From the NCBI GenBank assembly GCA_018398585.1, contig JAGTTD010000007.1:38282911-38346910 (forward strand): 64,000 nucleotides of DNA, written 5' to 3'. The notes under the pieces were generated by a model, which saw only the letters and a program-made list of their open reading frames with translations, made no database searches and was not told where the DNA came from. Numbering within the stretch: position 1 is the stretch's first letter; every line of letters starts with the position of its first letter. Shown piece after piece: positions 23,501-35,200 of the stretch. The position numbers and the translations under genes are program-made. Origin of the DNA: Simmondsia chinensis (lineage: Eukaryota; Streptophyta; Magnoliopsida; Caryophyllales; Simmondsiaceae).

Positions 23501-26500
23501 TAGGATTGGGTAATGTCATTGCCTCTTGATATTATTCTCCTTTAGTTTGTGGACGGATGTCTAAATTATCTGTGGGTTGCTAGCTGAGAACAAGGACTAT
23601 CCTAGAATTCATCTGTTGCGAAGCATATATTCCCCTGTTTTGTGGGTTCACTGGCTTCTTGTGAGTAATTGGCTCATATAGGGCTTGTTTATTGCTCAAT
23701 ATCAACTCAATAATAGATGGATGATGACTCTTTAGTAATTTAAATAGTTCGGCTCTCTAGTGCTCTCAACTCACTGATGAGTTTGACTTGACATGATAAC
23801 GGGCTCCCCTCAACTTGATTAGACTAAGGAGCCGAGTTTCGAGCATATAGTAATTTTATTGAACCGAATTTGAATAATGGTTCTAAAGTTTAAAGTTCAT
23901 TAAAGACTTAGCGCAAACTCAAGCTCGAGTTTAGTAATACTCAACTCGGCTTAGCTCGTTATCCCCTCCCCCCCAAAAAAAAAAAAACCAAAAGAGAGAA
24001 AAGAACAAGGACCTTTTCTTTTTACTGAGTTCAGTTTTGTCATACTTTTGGTGCATGGCTTTTCACTTCCAAGTATAAAATTACTTTTTTCATTTGGTCC
24101 CAAATGCTTACAAGATGATTTTTAAATTATGGTGTTGTTCTCCTAAGCTTGAATTCATGAGCTCACCCTTCCTTTGTTTGACAGGTTTTTGCGATTGGAT
24201 GCCTTAAGCCTTCTGCTTTCGTTTGGTAATGCCATAGCTTATTCAGATATTCTTGTAGTAGATAAGGTTGGTGGGATTCTCACTGGTGCTGTGGCAGAAC
24301 GTTTAGGAGGTACTTGATCATTTTTCTTTCTGTTAAAGTGCTGCTCATTCGTTGAGACACTGTCTTTGTTGTTGCTACTCATTTGCTTTGAATCACAAAG
24401 AGAAAGCAAGGATCAATAAATTTTTAAATTCTTTTATCTAACGAGTTCGCTGAAGCGGACAAATCGGACCTCTTCATCACATGATTCTGTGAAATATTTT
24501 TTTTTTTTTAATCACTATTTTAGTGAAATATTTTGAGTCTATATCAAATTGGTAGGTCTTACTTATCAAATTAGCTTAATTCTGATGCGGGTCAATCGAT
24601 GAAGGAAAATCAATTAGGTCAGTCTTTGATTAAGTGATTTGATATTTATCTTCTGAACACTTGATTAGAGCTTTTGTTTCGTGTAGCACTTGTGTGTAAG
24701 TCTATGATGACCACTAAACTATTCCGAAGATATGTTCACTGCTACATACCTCTCATTGTTTGCTTTTGTGATAATACTTGTATGTAGAAAAAACGAACTT
24801 AAACTTGCCTATTATTTCAGCAATTGTTGCCAAAACTCTGTTGAAATTGCAATTTGACAGTTGCAGCAATTTGAAAGATCGTTAAAGGGTCTATCTTGTT
24901 TGTGTCGCCTATGACTGATAGTACGTTCCACTAACAGGTACAGGATATGTTTGCAACACGTATTTGGGAGTGGCACCTGATTCTATTGACATCGTCAGAA
25001 TCTTCAATTTTGGTGATGAAATATGCAAACGGTAATTTTACTTCTCATGCGTGATATGTGACAAACACGGTTTCTTTAGATCTCCAAACTTTTCTTCAAG
25101 TGAGCTTGAATCAATAGAGTAATGTGAAATACCTAGCTTGTAATGAGACCTTTTTATGCTGGTGCCTTGTGACACCAAATTAGGCATGGGTTTCCCATGA
25201 TCAATGATGTGAGGAAATATGACAAGAAGAATCAATTTTGCCTCCTTCAAGGATTGTTTGGCATCGTATTCTGTTTGCAGTATTTTGGTTTTTGAGATAT
25301 TTGATACTAGGCTTTGAAGTGGTTTTTTCTTGTCTGTTTTCAGTTTCCTCTCAAACTTTAAGAAAACTAAAACCCAAAAGATCGTTTACAAATGTAGTTT
25401 TTAGCTTCTCAAATACCAAAAATTGTATAAAAATAACCATATGAAACGGATTCTTATCTAATAGAGAATTAGTATTATTTAGTTGTTGAACTCAACTTGA
25501 GTTTTTCGCTTCAAAGCTGCATAATGTCGGTTATCCCTTGATGAAAACCTTTTCCGTCTGCCTTTCTAATATCACATGTTTCTTTTCCTTGAAACAATTC
25601 GGTCATGTGAAAACAGTTGCTTTAGTTGTCTTGAACCTTTTACATGATTTCCGGTAAACCTGAATATATAATATAACAAATAGATGTATCTTATGTTTCC
25701 AGCGCTGTTTATTGTTATTTACCGTTCCATTAAAGGAGTACATGCTAATTAGCTTAAACTTATCATTCAGGATTGTTCAGTGTAATCTCAGTGATCTTTG
25801 CTCAACACAAAGTGGGAGTTCTAAACATATGCAGGAAACGGCAAATTGCGTAAGAAACTAACATTTTTAAAGATATTGGGAACTCAAATGGGTATTTTCA
25901 TATTATTCTCTCTCATTACATTTACACATTGAATATGCAGGAAATAGTAGCTGATGATGACGCTTCTAAGCCTTCGGAAAGCATGGAAGAAGCTATTGTT
26001 ATGGCTGAGAATGGAACGCCTGAAGATAATCCTGAGAAAGCTTCCTCCATTGTTTCGAAAGCTTGCAAACCCGCAAAGGCAGGAGAGAAGGCGTCAACAG
26101 AGCTTATTAACTCATGGAAGGAAGGGGGCTTCTCCAGGCAAGTTTTTGTTTCCGTTTTTTCCCTTAACAGTGAGTTATTACGTGTTGATTTGAAGCATTG
26201 CCAGAACACGAGTCAGACTCTAAGCAACCCAATCAGTCGCTTGGGGCCCCCAATTAGAAATGATGGCCTAGGTATAATATGTTATAAAAGCACATGTACA
26301 TAGATGATATAAAGTAGCAATATAGATTATCTGATATTGTAATATAGAGTGGATTATTTAAGATGTGCTTTACTAATTGGACACCTCAATTATCATGAAA
26401 AGGCTCACCAAGTAAACTTCCTTTGGGAATCAAAAATCTCAGGTCTAGAGCTAAGCGTTCCCAAACCCTGCTTATGCGGAGCCTTTGAGGCACTGGGTAT

Positions 26501-28545
26501 ATTGTTGTTGTAGTAGAGCTAAGCGTTGATGTTTGTTCTTCATACAATACTGTAGCCTAATCGTCGCTGCCGCTGAACTGGATGCTTGGAGCATAATGCA
26601 GAAGCTAATTCCTTTACTGTCGTACTCAGCACCGTTTGCGATTTATCATCAATATCTTCAGGTTGACTTTCGAAACTCTTGTTCATCTTATTGCAATATC
26701 CACTTCTTATCCATGGAAAGTTTGCTTATAGATGACTTCTCTCTATTTTTCGATTGAAGATGACTTTGTGTCTATTGACTTCCTCTTTTATGCCCTGATC
26801 ATAGAGCTCAAAAGGCTCCAGTCATTTCAAGCTCAAGCAGCATGCAACCGACTCATTTAGCTTAACCAGTCAATTCAAGCTCGTAGGCTCACAAGCCCAA
26901 ACGAGTTTATCATAATACTGTCTTCCGGTGTAAATATGCCTAAATAAGGCTAAATCGACCTTAAATGAGCCTAAACAAGGTAAACTTAGCTCCGAACTCA
27001 CTAAGTAGGGATCAAGCTTGGCAAGCTTCAAGCCTAGCCAAAGCCTAAACATTGACGAGCCAAGCCTCAAGCTTGATGACCCTGGGTTTGGAAAGCCTCA
27101 TATACACCCCTAATATGAGTACCTAGACCTAGAAAACTAATGCTTGGAAAGGAGTTTCTTATTAAGATTAAAAAAGCAACATTCCCAATGCCCCAAAGGC
27201 TCCCGCCTAAGCAGGGTCTGGGGGAGGTGGATGTACGCAGTCTTCCCTCTTCATGGTGCTACCCTGAAGGGAGGCTGTCTCCGAGAACCTCCAACTTGAG
27301 CGGTGCAATACGAGAACTTCCCAGGAGGTCACCCATCTTGGTACTACTCTCGCCCAAGCACGCTTGACTTCGGAGTTCTAATGGGATCTGGTGCTTGCGT
27401 GTTGGTACCCTCTTAGGTTATTAAGATTGCTTTTTGATTTTTTTTGGGGGGGCGGGGGGGGGGGGGGGGGGGGGAAGAAAGATCTTTGTATAACGTGGTA
27501 GGGAGAAGGCCATACTCTTGTGTTCTAACAATACTTTTAAGCACTCTGATGATTCATTGGAGAATGATGGAACATTTCATTCTCTTGCAATATCGCGAAG
27601 ACGATGGTCTATTTTACTCTTCATGTAATCAAATGCTGATTTTACAATTTTGTTTTTATTCATCAATTTCTCCATTCCCTGACATGGAGGGAGCCTCTAC
27701 GAGGCACTCGGTTATTGTTGTTATTGTCGATTATATGTTTTGTACACCATGGAAGTTTCTGCAAGTGCTTACTGAATACTATCTCGGCGTTCCGAGTGCA
27801 GCCGCTGGCAACATGCATGCACAAACTGCAGGTTGAAAAAATGGCAATTAACTTGCAAATTTCTGAACCCTGGCTCCGCGAGTATCAGGTACTGCAATAT
27901 TTTCGTTCCGCATCTGAATCCCCTAACCAAGTTTCTCGCCTTTTATATCTAGGGGTTTAAATGAGCTTAGCTGGCTCATTATAAAGGTTGAAAGGCTCGG
28001 GTCATTTCAAACTCGGGCCTCGCTAGGCCAACTTGTTTAACTTAACGAGCTGAGCCCGGGTTAGTAAAACTCAAGTTCGTTCAGGCTCGCAAGTTATAAT
28101 GAGGTAGCCTATCTTAACACAATTTATTGGCCTAAATATGTCCAATCGAGCAATATTCAAGTCTAATGAGCCAACTCCAGCCCAAACAAACCCAAAAGAC
28201 GACTTTGCTCGGAGCTCACCGAGCTATGTTCAAGCTCAACTAATCTAAAATGAGTTTAAACTTGAAGTTCCAAACATGGTTGAGCTTCAATCTGAACCTT
28301 GAGCTTGGCATGCTCGGGCTCAGCTCAACTCATATACAGGTTAATCGGCCCTATGAATTTTTTTTTGATTATTGCAGAATGAAAACATGAATTTGTTATA
28401 TTGGCTAATTGTTAGCCATATAATGGTGCAGGTTTTGCCATCAAGAACACATCCATGCATGCAGATGAGCGCATTTGGTGGTTACATTCTTAGTGGCACT
28501 AAAATATGCAGTGGAACTCCAACTTCTTCATCCAAAGGACCATGA
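20550..28545 (+). CDS. TRM6: tRNA m1A58 methyltransferase non-catalytic subunit
   Basis: Exons: 20550-20665, 21447-21574, 22384-22507, 23134-23215, 23291-23361, 23468-23509, 24185-24309, 24938-25031, 25771-25849, 25941-26137, 26556-26661, 27802-27888, 28432-28545; 1365 nt, 454 aa, open throughout. The protein carries Gcd10/TRM6 hallmarks: PFGSVFQVE, GATGDEIVEALIANS, TFEKKTAFSQEKYRRRKQKKY, the RPFARSICEAYFKKHPARIG block, LSLLLSFGNAIAYSDILVVD, GGILTGAVAERLGGTGYVCN and a C-terminal LSGTKIC. The family pairs with TRM61 to bind tRNA and methylate A58 in the nucleus; TRM6 itself does not bind SAM. All introns are GT-AG except intron 10, whose donor is CCAG|GCAAGT (GC-AG). Introns hold several SINEs and hAT-like repeats. 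Confidence 0.95.
20825..21385. mobile_element. Inverted-repeat MITE in TRM6 intron 1
   Basis: Outer words TGTCCCTAATGTTTTATTTT and the complement AAAATAAAACATTAGGGA bracket a second inverted set (TTTAGTCTTTATACT; GGACTAAATTGACA). It appears to be one or two nested elements of the 'CAATTTAGTCC' family. Confidence 0.5.
21680..22200. mobile_element. hAT-like MITE in TRM6 intron 2
   Basis: TTGGGGTGTCAACAAGACGAG on the left and TTCATTTACACATCTAGACC on the right are diverged TAGGGGTGT-type ends. The interior is dense in GAGCC/GAGCT/TCGAG words, like the copies at 29994-30612 and 40352-40870. The ORFs here are artefacts. Confidence 0.5.
23680..23990. repeat. GAGCC-word repeat in TRM6 intron 6
   Basis: Decayed CTCGAGTTTAGTA and CTCAACTCGGCTTAGCTCG words followed by a C/A homopolymer, related to the hAT-like elements of this window. 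Confidence 0.4.
26460..26513 (+). mobile_element. 54-bp SINE tail in TRM6 intron 10
   Basis: An extremely 5'-truncated copy (AACCCTGCTTATGCGGAGCC, GAGGCACTGGGTATATTG) with a perfect 14-bp target duplication TAGAGCTAAGCGTT at 26446-26459 and 26514-26527. It lies 42 bp before exon 11. Confidence 0.85.
26805..27110. mobile_element. hAT-like repeat in TRM6 intron 11
   Basis: Dense AGCTCAAAAGG/GAGCC/AAGCCT words, with GGAAAGCCTCATATACACCC near the right end. Boundaries are unclear. Confidence 0.4.
27170..27417 (-). mobile_element. 5S/Au-type SINE in TRM6 intron 11
   Basis: A full-structure copy read on the minus strand: CTAAGAGGGTACCAACACGC, 5S rRNA (ATCCCATTAGAACTCCGAAG; GCGTGCTTGGGCGAGAGTAG), then a CGTATTGCACCGCTC spacer and the Au-like body. 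Flanked by TTATTAAGATT (27159-27169 and 27418-27428). Confidence 0.9.
27444..27474 (+). repeat. Poly(G) run in TRM6 intron 11
   Basis: About 30 G with one C. It is prone to slippage and G-quadruplex formation, and the exact length in the assembly is unreliable. Confidence 0.9.
27684..27722 (+). mobile_element. SINE tail fragment before TRM6 exon 12
   Basis: GGAGGGAGCCTCTACGAGGC, ACTCGGTTATTGTTGTTATTG matches the last bases of the SINE body plus its TTG tail. It ends about 80 bp before the exon 12 acceptor. Confidence 0.55.
27957..28360. mobile_element. hAT-like repeat in TRM6 intron 12
   Basis: Begins near TAGGGGTTTAAATGAGC and is dense in GAGCT/GGCTCG words up to GGGCTCAGCTCAACTCATAT. Right end uncertain. 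Confidence 0.45.
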
Positions 28546-28589
28546 TGCTATTCGTCTACAGAGTAATGTTCTATACGCTAAATATTTAT

Positions 28590-28945
28590 AGTCAATTACA
28601 TATTAGTACCCTAAGGTTTAATATATTAACTCTTTAGTCCAAAAATTTGTATTTTATTTAATAAAACAATCGAAATCATAGTTTGAAAGCCTCTAAAAAG
28701 GGTCTTTCATCCAAATCTTTTCCATCAGTGGTTTTACAACATTGCAATTCGTGTGGGATCAGGGGAATAGGTGAGGTTATCAACAAACGAGGGCATGTTT
28801 TATGCCCTTTCACACTATTTGGATTATTTTATTGCATACTTGTAATTTTTTGGACTAAAAAATTATTTTACTAAGTTTGTGGACTAAAAAATTAATACAT
28901 TAAACATTGGTGTACTAATATGTAATTCACCCTATCCCTATATTT
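28590..28945. mobile_element. MITE downstream of TRM6
   Basis: Ends ATTACATATTAGTACCCTAA and TGTACTAATATGTAATTCAC are inverted repeats. The interior has GGACTAAAAAATTA words in both orientations. A relative is at 54410-54775. The ORF at 28683-28874 is not a gene. Confidence 0.6.
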
Positions 28946-29007
28946 ATTCTCAAGATATTGTTAAATGAAAATGTTTTTCTTCAGTATTTTCATTGGAAAT
29001 GTGCTGT

Positions 29008-29130
29008 TAGGTTTGGTGTAATGGCTAGGCTATTCTACCATCAAGTTCAAGATCTTAGGTTTAAAGTTCATCTTTTCACTTTCTTAGATGGTGGTAGCTC
29101 GTGTTAAAATATTGTTGTAGCTTCTTATCA
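29008..29130 (+). mobile_element. tRNA-headed SINE-like repeat
   Basis: GGTGTAATGGCTAGGC resembles a Pol III A box and TAGGTTTAAAGTTCA a decayed B box, with tRNA-like spacing, followed by a non-tRNA body. Too diverged for a functional tRNA. Confidence 0.4.
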
Positions 29131-29219
29131 TCTTAAAAAACACGATGGAAATCTTTAATATTTATACTATGATTCATGACTATTTTTCCTTGTATTTTTG
29201 AGAGCTGTTGTCCAAAATG

Positions 29220-29445
29220 ACCTATTTTAAAAAATATTTCGCCTATTGGCTTTTATGTCAAACAAATTTAAAAAAAAAAATTTGTTTAAAAGTTTTAAAC
29301 CCTAAATCCAAAAATAAAACAAAAAAAATATTAAAATTTTAAAATTTGATGATGTGAAGGTCATTTGAGAAAATATTTTTTTAAAATGTGTCATTTTGAT
29401 AATATATATTTTTTTTTAATTTTAGGCTATTTGGGCAAAAGGCTC
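29220..29445. repeat. Inverted AT-rich repeat
   Basis: GTCCAAAATGACCTATTTTA on the left and GGCTATTTGGGCAAAAGGC on the right. The same words appear around 37595 and 38090, beside the HVA22 promoter. Unclassified MITE. Confidence 0.4.
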
Positions 29446-29684
29446 CTAGTTTGACACTTGTTAAAACATTTTTTATCTCTTTATTTTATTTTATTTATTT
29501 ATTTTATTATAAGATTACAATTTGCTGCTAATAAGCACGGATTTCGCAATTTGACTTTTTATGTTTGTAACACGACAAAGACAATACATCATCGAATCAT
29601 GTTTTGCTATATAAATATATGTTAGGTAATTTGTGATAAGCTTTAGATTTTTATGCAAATCAACTATGCATCTTCGCTCTTTCT

Positions 29685-29985
29685 TGACATTCTTACGAGA
29701 GAGTAAGAGAGGTAAATCTTAGTTTTTTATTATAATAGATAACCAAGATTTGTTAGATATTAAAAAAAATTAATAATTTACGGTTAAATTTATCTAGTAT
29801 TGAAAAAAATATATATTTTTCCTCTCATACTCCTTTTTTTGTTTCAGCCTTATAAAGGGGTATGAGTAGTACATTATTTTTTTTTTTAATGTCTAACAAA
29901 TCTTGGCCGTCTATTATAATAGAAGGTTAGGATTCGTCCTTCTCGCCCCCTCATAAGAACGCCACCTTTTATATATATGTAAACA
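29685..29985. mobile_element. Foldback MITE, family A
   Basis: ACATTCTTACGAGAGAGTAA on the left and CCCCCTCATAAGAACGCC on the right, with AACCAAGATTTGTTAGATAT and its complement inside. Structure as in 859-1142. Confidence 0.65.
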
Positions 29986-29993
29986 CACACTCA

Positions 29994-30612
29994 TAGGGCT
30001 GCAAATGAGCCAAGCCGGCTCGCGAGCATGTTTGACTCTGCTCGGGTTCGTCTAAGCCGACTTGAGAGCCAGCTCAGCTCGTTTAAATAAACGAGTCAAA
30101 TCAAACCGAGGCCGACTCGACTTGAAAGGCTTACGAGATGGCTCATTTATTTGCTCATGAGCCAGCTCGTTTATTGGCTCATGAATCGGCTCGTTTATGG
30201 GCTCATGAGCCGGCTGGATCATTGGCTCGCGTGTCTAGATTGCGGAATTGAATAACATGTACATTTTTTTTTATTTTCAATTTTAATGCATGATTTATTT
30301 TATTACCTTTTTTTAGCAATCTAAGTAACAATAATCATAAATTAGTCTAAGAAACCTAATAAATGAGCTTAAGAAGCCCAGTAAATGAGCCCAATGAGCC
30401 AACAAAGCCCAATGATCCAACTCACCAAATAATCAAGCCTAAATAATACCGATACCGAGCCGGTCTTATTTAGTTAACGAGCCGAGCTGAGCCGAGCACT
30501 GTTATGCGGCTCGATTAGATAAATAATACCAATACCGAGCCGGTCTCATTTAGTTAACGAGTCAACCCGAGCAAGCTGTGGCGCGGCTCGACTAGGCTCA
30601 TTTGCAGCCCTA
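29994..30612. mobile_element. hAT-type MITE with GAGCC words
   Basis: Ends TAGGGCTGCAAATGAGCC and GGCTCATTTGCAGCCCTA are perfect 18-bp inverted repeats. The flanks are CACACTCA (29986-29993) and CACACTCG (30613-30620), an 8-bp target duplication with one mismatch. Both subterminal regions are packed with GGCTCG/GAGCCGGCTCG words. Non-coding, about 619 bp. Confidence 0.85.
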
Positions 30613-31177
30613 CACACTCGTAACCAAAACAATGCATCTTTAAGCTTTTTGGAATGATTTTAGGGTCATTTTTCATTTGAATACTATCATTTTTTTTGAA
30701 AAAAAGGGGACAATTTTTGGCTGTTCCTGTTTATGTTTTGTAATTCTAATATTTTGTAGAAAATATAACTATTGTTTTTAAAAACTGAAGAAAGGGGTTT
30801 TAAGAAGTTATTTTCAATTTTTGCTTTAACACTAGATGTTTTTCTTCCTCTTCTCATCAGTCATCCTCCAGTTATCCTTCTCTCTTTTATCCTAGCACTG
30901 TTTGTTAAAAATTAAAAATTATGAACATTTTTCGATTTTTGTAAATAGAAAAGAAAAAACAAAAAAAAAAAAAATTAAGTTTATGAAATTTTTAGCAATA
31001 TTTGATGAACAGCTGATTGTAATGGACTTTAGCATGCCTTCGGGCGTTGTTCTATCAAAAAAATAAAAGAACCAATAATTTAAATTTCCTTTAAATCTCT
31101 TGCGAATAAGCATGAATTTAGATTTCTCTACTTGGAGACCGTAGAATTTGATAGGATCAAAGTAAGATTGCAAGATC
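30613..31177. other. AT-rich spacer with a LINE-like tail
   Basis: Around 31020-31075 the words GGACTTTAGCATGCCTTCGG and TTGTTCTATCAAAAAAAT resemble a LINE 3' end. No supported gene; the minus-strand ORF at 30919-31173 has no recognisable domain. Confidence 0.4.
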
Positions 31178-31769
31178 TGTCACAATCCTAAGATTCATGA
31201 CTTGTCTTTATATAGAAATTTAAGAGTTTAGACGAGAAAGAAAGAGAGAGAGTTTAGATGAGAGAAAGAAAAGAATATTAGAAATAAGAAGTAAAAGAAT
31301 TACTCTTAACTTTGGATATTTCATTCAACTGATAGTTGATTGATTTCCCATTATATAACTACTATCCCTATTTATAGATTGACAATACATAGAAAAAATA
31401 CTAAAAAAAAGCCTAGAATGCCCCAACTCCCCAACCGTCCCTATTTAATGCCACGGTTGAGCTTGCTAGGTAAGGCATTATCTAGATACATTTTGTCACA
31501 TGTGTACTTACTTTCCTAGGGACACGGCCCTTGGTTAACATGCAATCAAGCACATCCCGAAGTGTTGTCCTTTACAATGTGTTCTAGATAATATCTTAAG
31601 TAATTACTACTACTCTTAAGCTATTACATATGTAAGGACTATTCAAGAAGCTTCAAGAGTGTTCTAGAATATTTCGACAAAATATAATAAAAATATTAAT
31701 ATGCGTCTTGATGTGTTGGGCCGGACCTCAGGTAGCGAACTGGATCGGGCCAAGGCAAGGATTGTGACA
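31178..31769. mobile_element. Solo LTR
   Basis: Bounded by TGTCACAATCC and GGATTGTGACA with a perfect 5-bp target duplication AGATC (31173-31177 and 31770-31774). It is 592 bp long and has no internal domain. Its ends are similar in style to the LTR at 19767-20191. Confidence 0.8.
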
Positions 31770-31844
31770 AGATCTTGGTGATTTTGCGATAATTCCAGTC
31801 AATTTTATGATAAAAAGAATTATAGTTAAGATGAAGAGCAAAAT

Positions 31845-32030
31845 TATTCAAATTTTTTTAAAAAGTTACTCTCCCCCCTCTTCATCCCGAAATTAGGGGT
31901 TAAAGAAAAATGGGGGTAAAAGCTTACCCAAAAATTTGACAAACGAGATAAAAGTTTAACCTATTATCCTTACCCCTCTTTACTCCGTTACTAAACGAGG
32001 GTTAATAGTGACACCTTTTCAAAGTGCAGG
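31845..32030. mobile_element. Inverted-repeat MITE, 'GGGGTAAA' type
   Basis: CATCCCGAAATTAGGGGT, GGGGGTAAAAGC and the inverted TTACCCCTCTTTACTCCG words match the element at 50850-51095. Ends not resolved. Confidence 0.4.
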
Positions 32031-32219
32031 ATGTCAAAGTAACCAAGTCAACACCTTGATGATAAAAGATAAGAAATTATTGGGCCTACCTAATGCTAAT
32101 AATTATTTATCTTATGGGCCAAACATAAAGCAAAACAAATGAATTGGAAACATACCCCACCACAAATATACATCAAACCACCAAAGCACCACCTTTTTTT
32201 TATCTTTCACCTAATTTCA

Positions 32220-35200
32220 TCATCTTTTCCATGGTTCACTTACCTTTCCTCTCTGGGATGATGATGATGGTGATGATGGACCATGTAAAGGTGAACTCTG
32301 TTCTTTCGATGTCGGTGTCGATCGGGCTTTCCTCAGCCTGCCCCGAGTAACCCGAATGGCTTCCTCCATCACCGTCTCTTGAGGCGGCGCAAGTGGTGGA
32401 AGTGGTGAAGGGTTTGTAGCTTTCTTTGTTTCTGAAGGAACCGGATCGTTTTTCGGTGCTCCTACCCCCTGTTAGTACAATCCGGGACGTAAATTAAACG
32501 AAATAAAATACATAATGTATTGTACGACTTTATACATGGAAATGTCTGCCCAAAGCTTATTGACTTTAAAAAAAAAATGCATACGGTTATATTTATGTTT
32601 AAATCAACTCATTCTTTTGACATACAGATAAAGTGAAGAGAGACATAATTCTATCAGTATTGTCCACAGTAAAGAATTCGATATAATCAATCACTTGAGA
32701 GTGGAAACGACAAATTCCATAAAGTATAGAATATCTTTACTTAATTTAAATATACGTATTTTATTTCATTTTTTTGAACAACTAATGTGAGTGTAAATAT
32801 TAATTGTTTTAAATTAATTATTTGTATTTTTTAAACGGGAAACTACAAATACGTGCTATAAAATTAAGAAACCGTGTAGTTTACCGTATCCATCTCGGTA
32901 TTATACTTGTTTTTACTAACAGAGATTTCTACCTCATCAGTTGATTTGGCTGATTGGGTGGAGGTCTCCGATGCAGGCATTGAGACACTCTTCTTAAGTG
33001 GGATCTTGGCCGGTGATGATGGTGTTGGTGGTGCTGCTGGTGGTGCCACTGGTGGTGATGGTGGTGGTGCTAGGGAGGAGCTCGGCTCCTCGTCTTGTAC
33101 TACTGCCTTCAGCCGTTGGGTTGAAGATTTAGTAGGAGCTGGAGGTGGCTGCTCTTCATTTTGTGGTTCGATAACTTGTGTTCTTGTTGATGGCTGGTGA
33201 CTTGGTGCTATGACAGTAGCAGCGGGAGATTGTTGAGTTCGGGATCGCTGTTGTGGCTGTATTTTGACAAAAATTCATGTTAATAAATGTAAAATCATGC
33301 ACATTCTAACACAAAAACGAACTCTAATGGCTTATTTGATATCATTTTCTGTTCATAATTTTTGATTTTTTAACAAACTATACACTAGCTTCTAAAAAAG
33401 AACTTTTTTAATTTATCATTGTGACTATTTTGACGTTCAGGATCCAACAAGACCACAAACAACTCAAGCAATTTCTTGAGGCCCCCAATTTCTTAAAAGC
33501 CTTTTTCACAAATTAATTATATTATGAGTTTGTTTCTATGACATATCACCGTTAGTAACATTATAAAAGCATATATACGGAATGCACATATAACATAAAA
33601 GATCCATATATGTTTAAATTGGCCTGAACACCTCCATTACGATAACGACCCCACAAATCAAAACTTGTTTTTCACCTCTAAAATCTCGGGACCAACAATG
33701 TTGACATTCAGATAACTTCATCAAAAACAGATAAAAGAACAAGAAAAGCCAATTTCTTATCATTGACAAATGTTTATCTACCTGGGGAGGACGAGGCCTC
33801 GAAGTCGATTGCACAGCGACATATTGTAAAATATCGAAAACCCGTGTTTGGACATAGCTTACAACGTTCTGGCAATACAAAAGAGCAGCATCTCCGGCCC
33901 TAGTCCTTAGCTCCAGTAGGCTGCGATCGATTTCCGTCTCATGCTTTGAAACATACGGTCTAAAGAAAGAATCGTAAACGTACATTGTTCCCTGAAGTAT
34001 AGTATAAGGCATGGTAATTGTTAGGCTCGAAGAACAGGTTTTGATTTAGATGCAAATGAACAGATTGAAAGAAATTGCAAAGCGAAGAGAAAAAAGAGGA
34101 AATAGTAACACATAGATTTACATAGAAAACCCTCAAAGTGTGGAAAAACCGAAGGAGGAGGAGAAAGCAATCCGCTAGGGTTTGAAAAGAGGTGATACAA
34201 CCAAGAGCTGCTCAAAGTCTATATAAAGATCCCAGAAACACTAATTTTCCAAATGACCTGCGGAGCCAAGGCTAGGAAAAAACAGGTCTATTGAAGGGCG
34301 AGGGCCCTTTATTACCGCCACAGACCTCAGTTTCTGAAACGATACATAAATTCGAGATACAACACAATAGTAACAGTAAACGCATGTAAACAGAACACTG
34401 ACTAAGCCAATAGTCCATACAAACAAACAAATAAACAAACAAGAACAGGCCCAGTGCCTCAAGGGCTCCCGTGTAAGCAGGGTCTGGGAGGGTTGGGATG
34501 TACGCAGCCTTACTCCTTTAGGGTGATACCTAAATGAGAGCCTATTTCCGAAAACCCCTCACCTGATAGGAGGTAAGCCAATAGTCCATGATTTTCAATA
34601 GTGGAGCAACATACCGTACCTTCGTCTTTGGATACCACAGGTATATGATGAAGGCCAATTTCACTTCACTATACATTGGAACCCTTCAAGGAGATAACAC
34701 AACTAAACGACATCAGAAACACTACAGAGGGTACGTTGCAGCGGATAAGATGTAAATTCATTTCGAGTTAAGAAATAATACCAGGAAACAAAAGTGTCAA
34801 TGGTCCTCTCGAAGACGGTCATCATGGCCACCAAAATCCTGAAAGTATCTTGCGTTATCCCGATTGAAACGAAAACAATCATATTAGTTTCGCATAGGGC
34901 GTAAATGAGCCAAGCTGCCTTGTGAGCCTAAACGAGTCTATATTGATACGAATACTATTTTCTGAATATGCCTAATCTAGCCGACTATGAGAATAAATGA
35001 GCCAACCTTGAGCCTCAGTGAGCTCAGTCAAGTTTAAATAAGCCTAAATAAGGTGATTTGACTCGGAGCTCATCGAACTAGGTTCGAGCTTAACTAAGCC
35101 GAGTAGGCCTAAGCCCAAGCTTATAATGAGTTGAGGTCAAGTTTGAAGTTTTCAAACTCAGTCAGCTTTGAACTGAGCCTGACTCGAGCATGCGTTCACG

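Noticed and set aside
25922..26303. Alternative 124-aa and 95-aa genes
   Set aside because: The plus frame is TRM6 exon 10 read into intron 10; the minus frame is its shadow.
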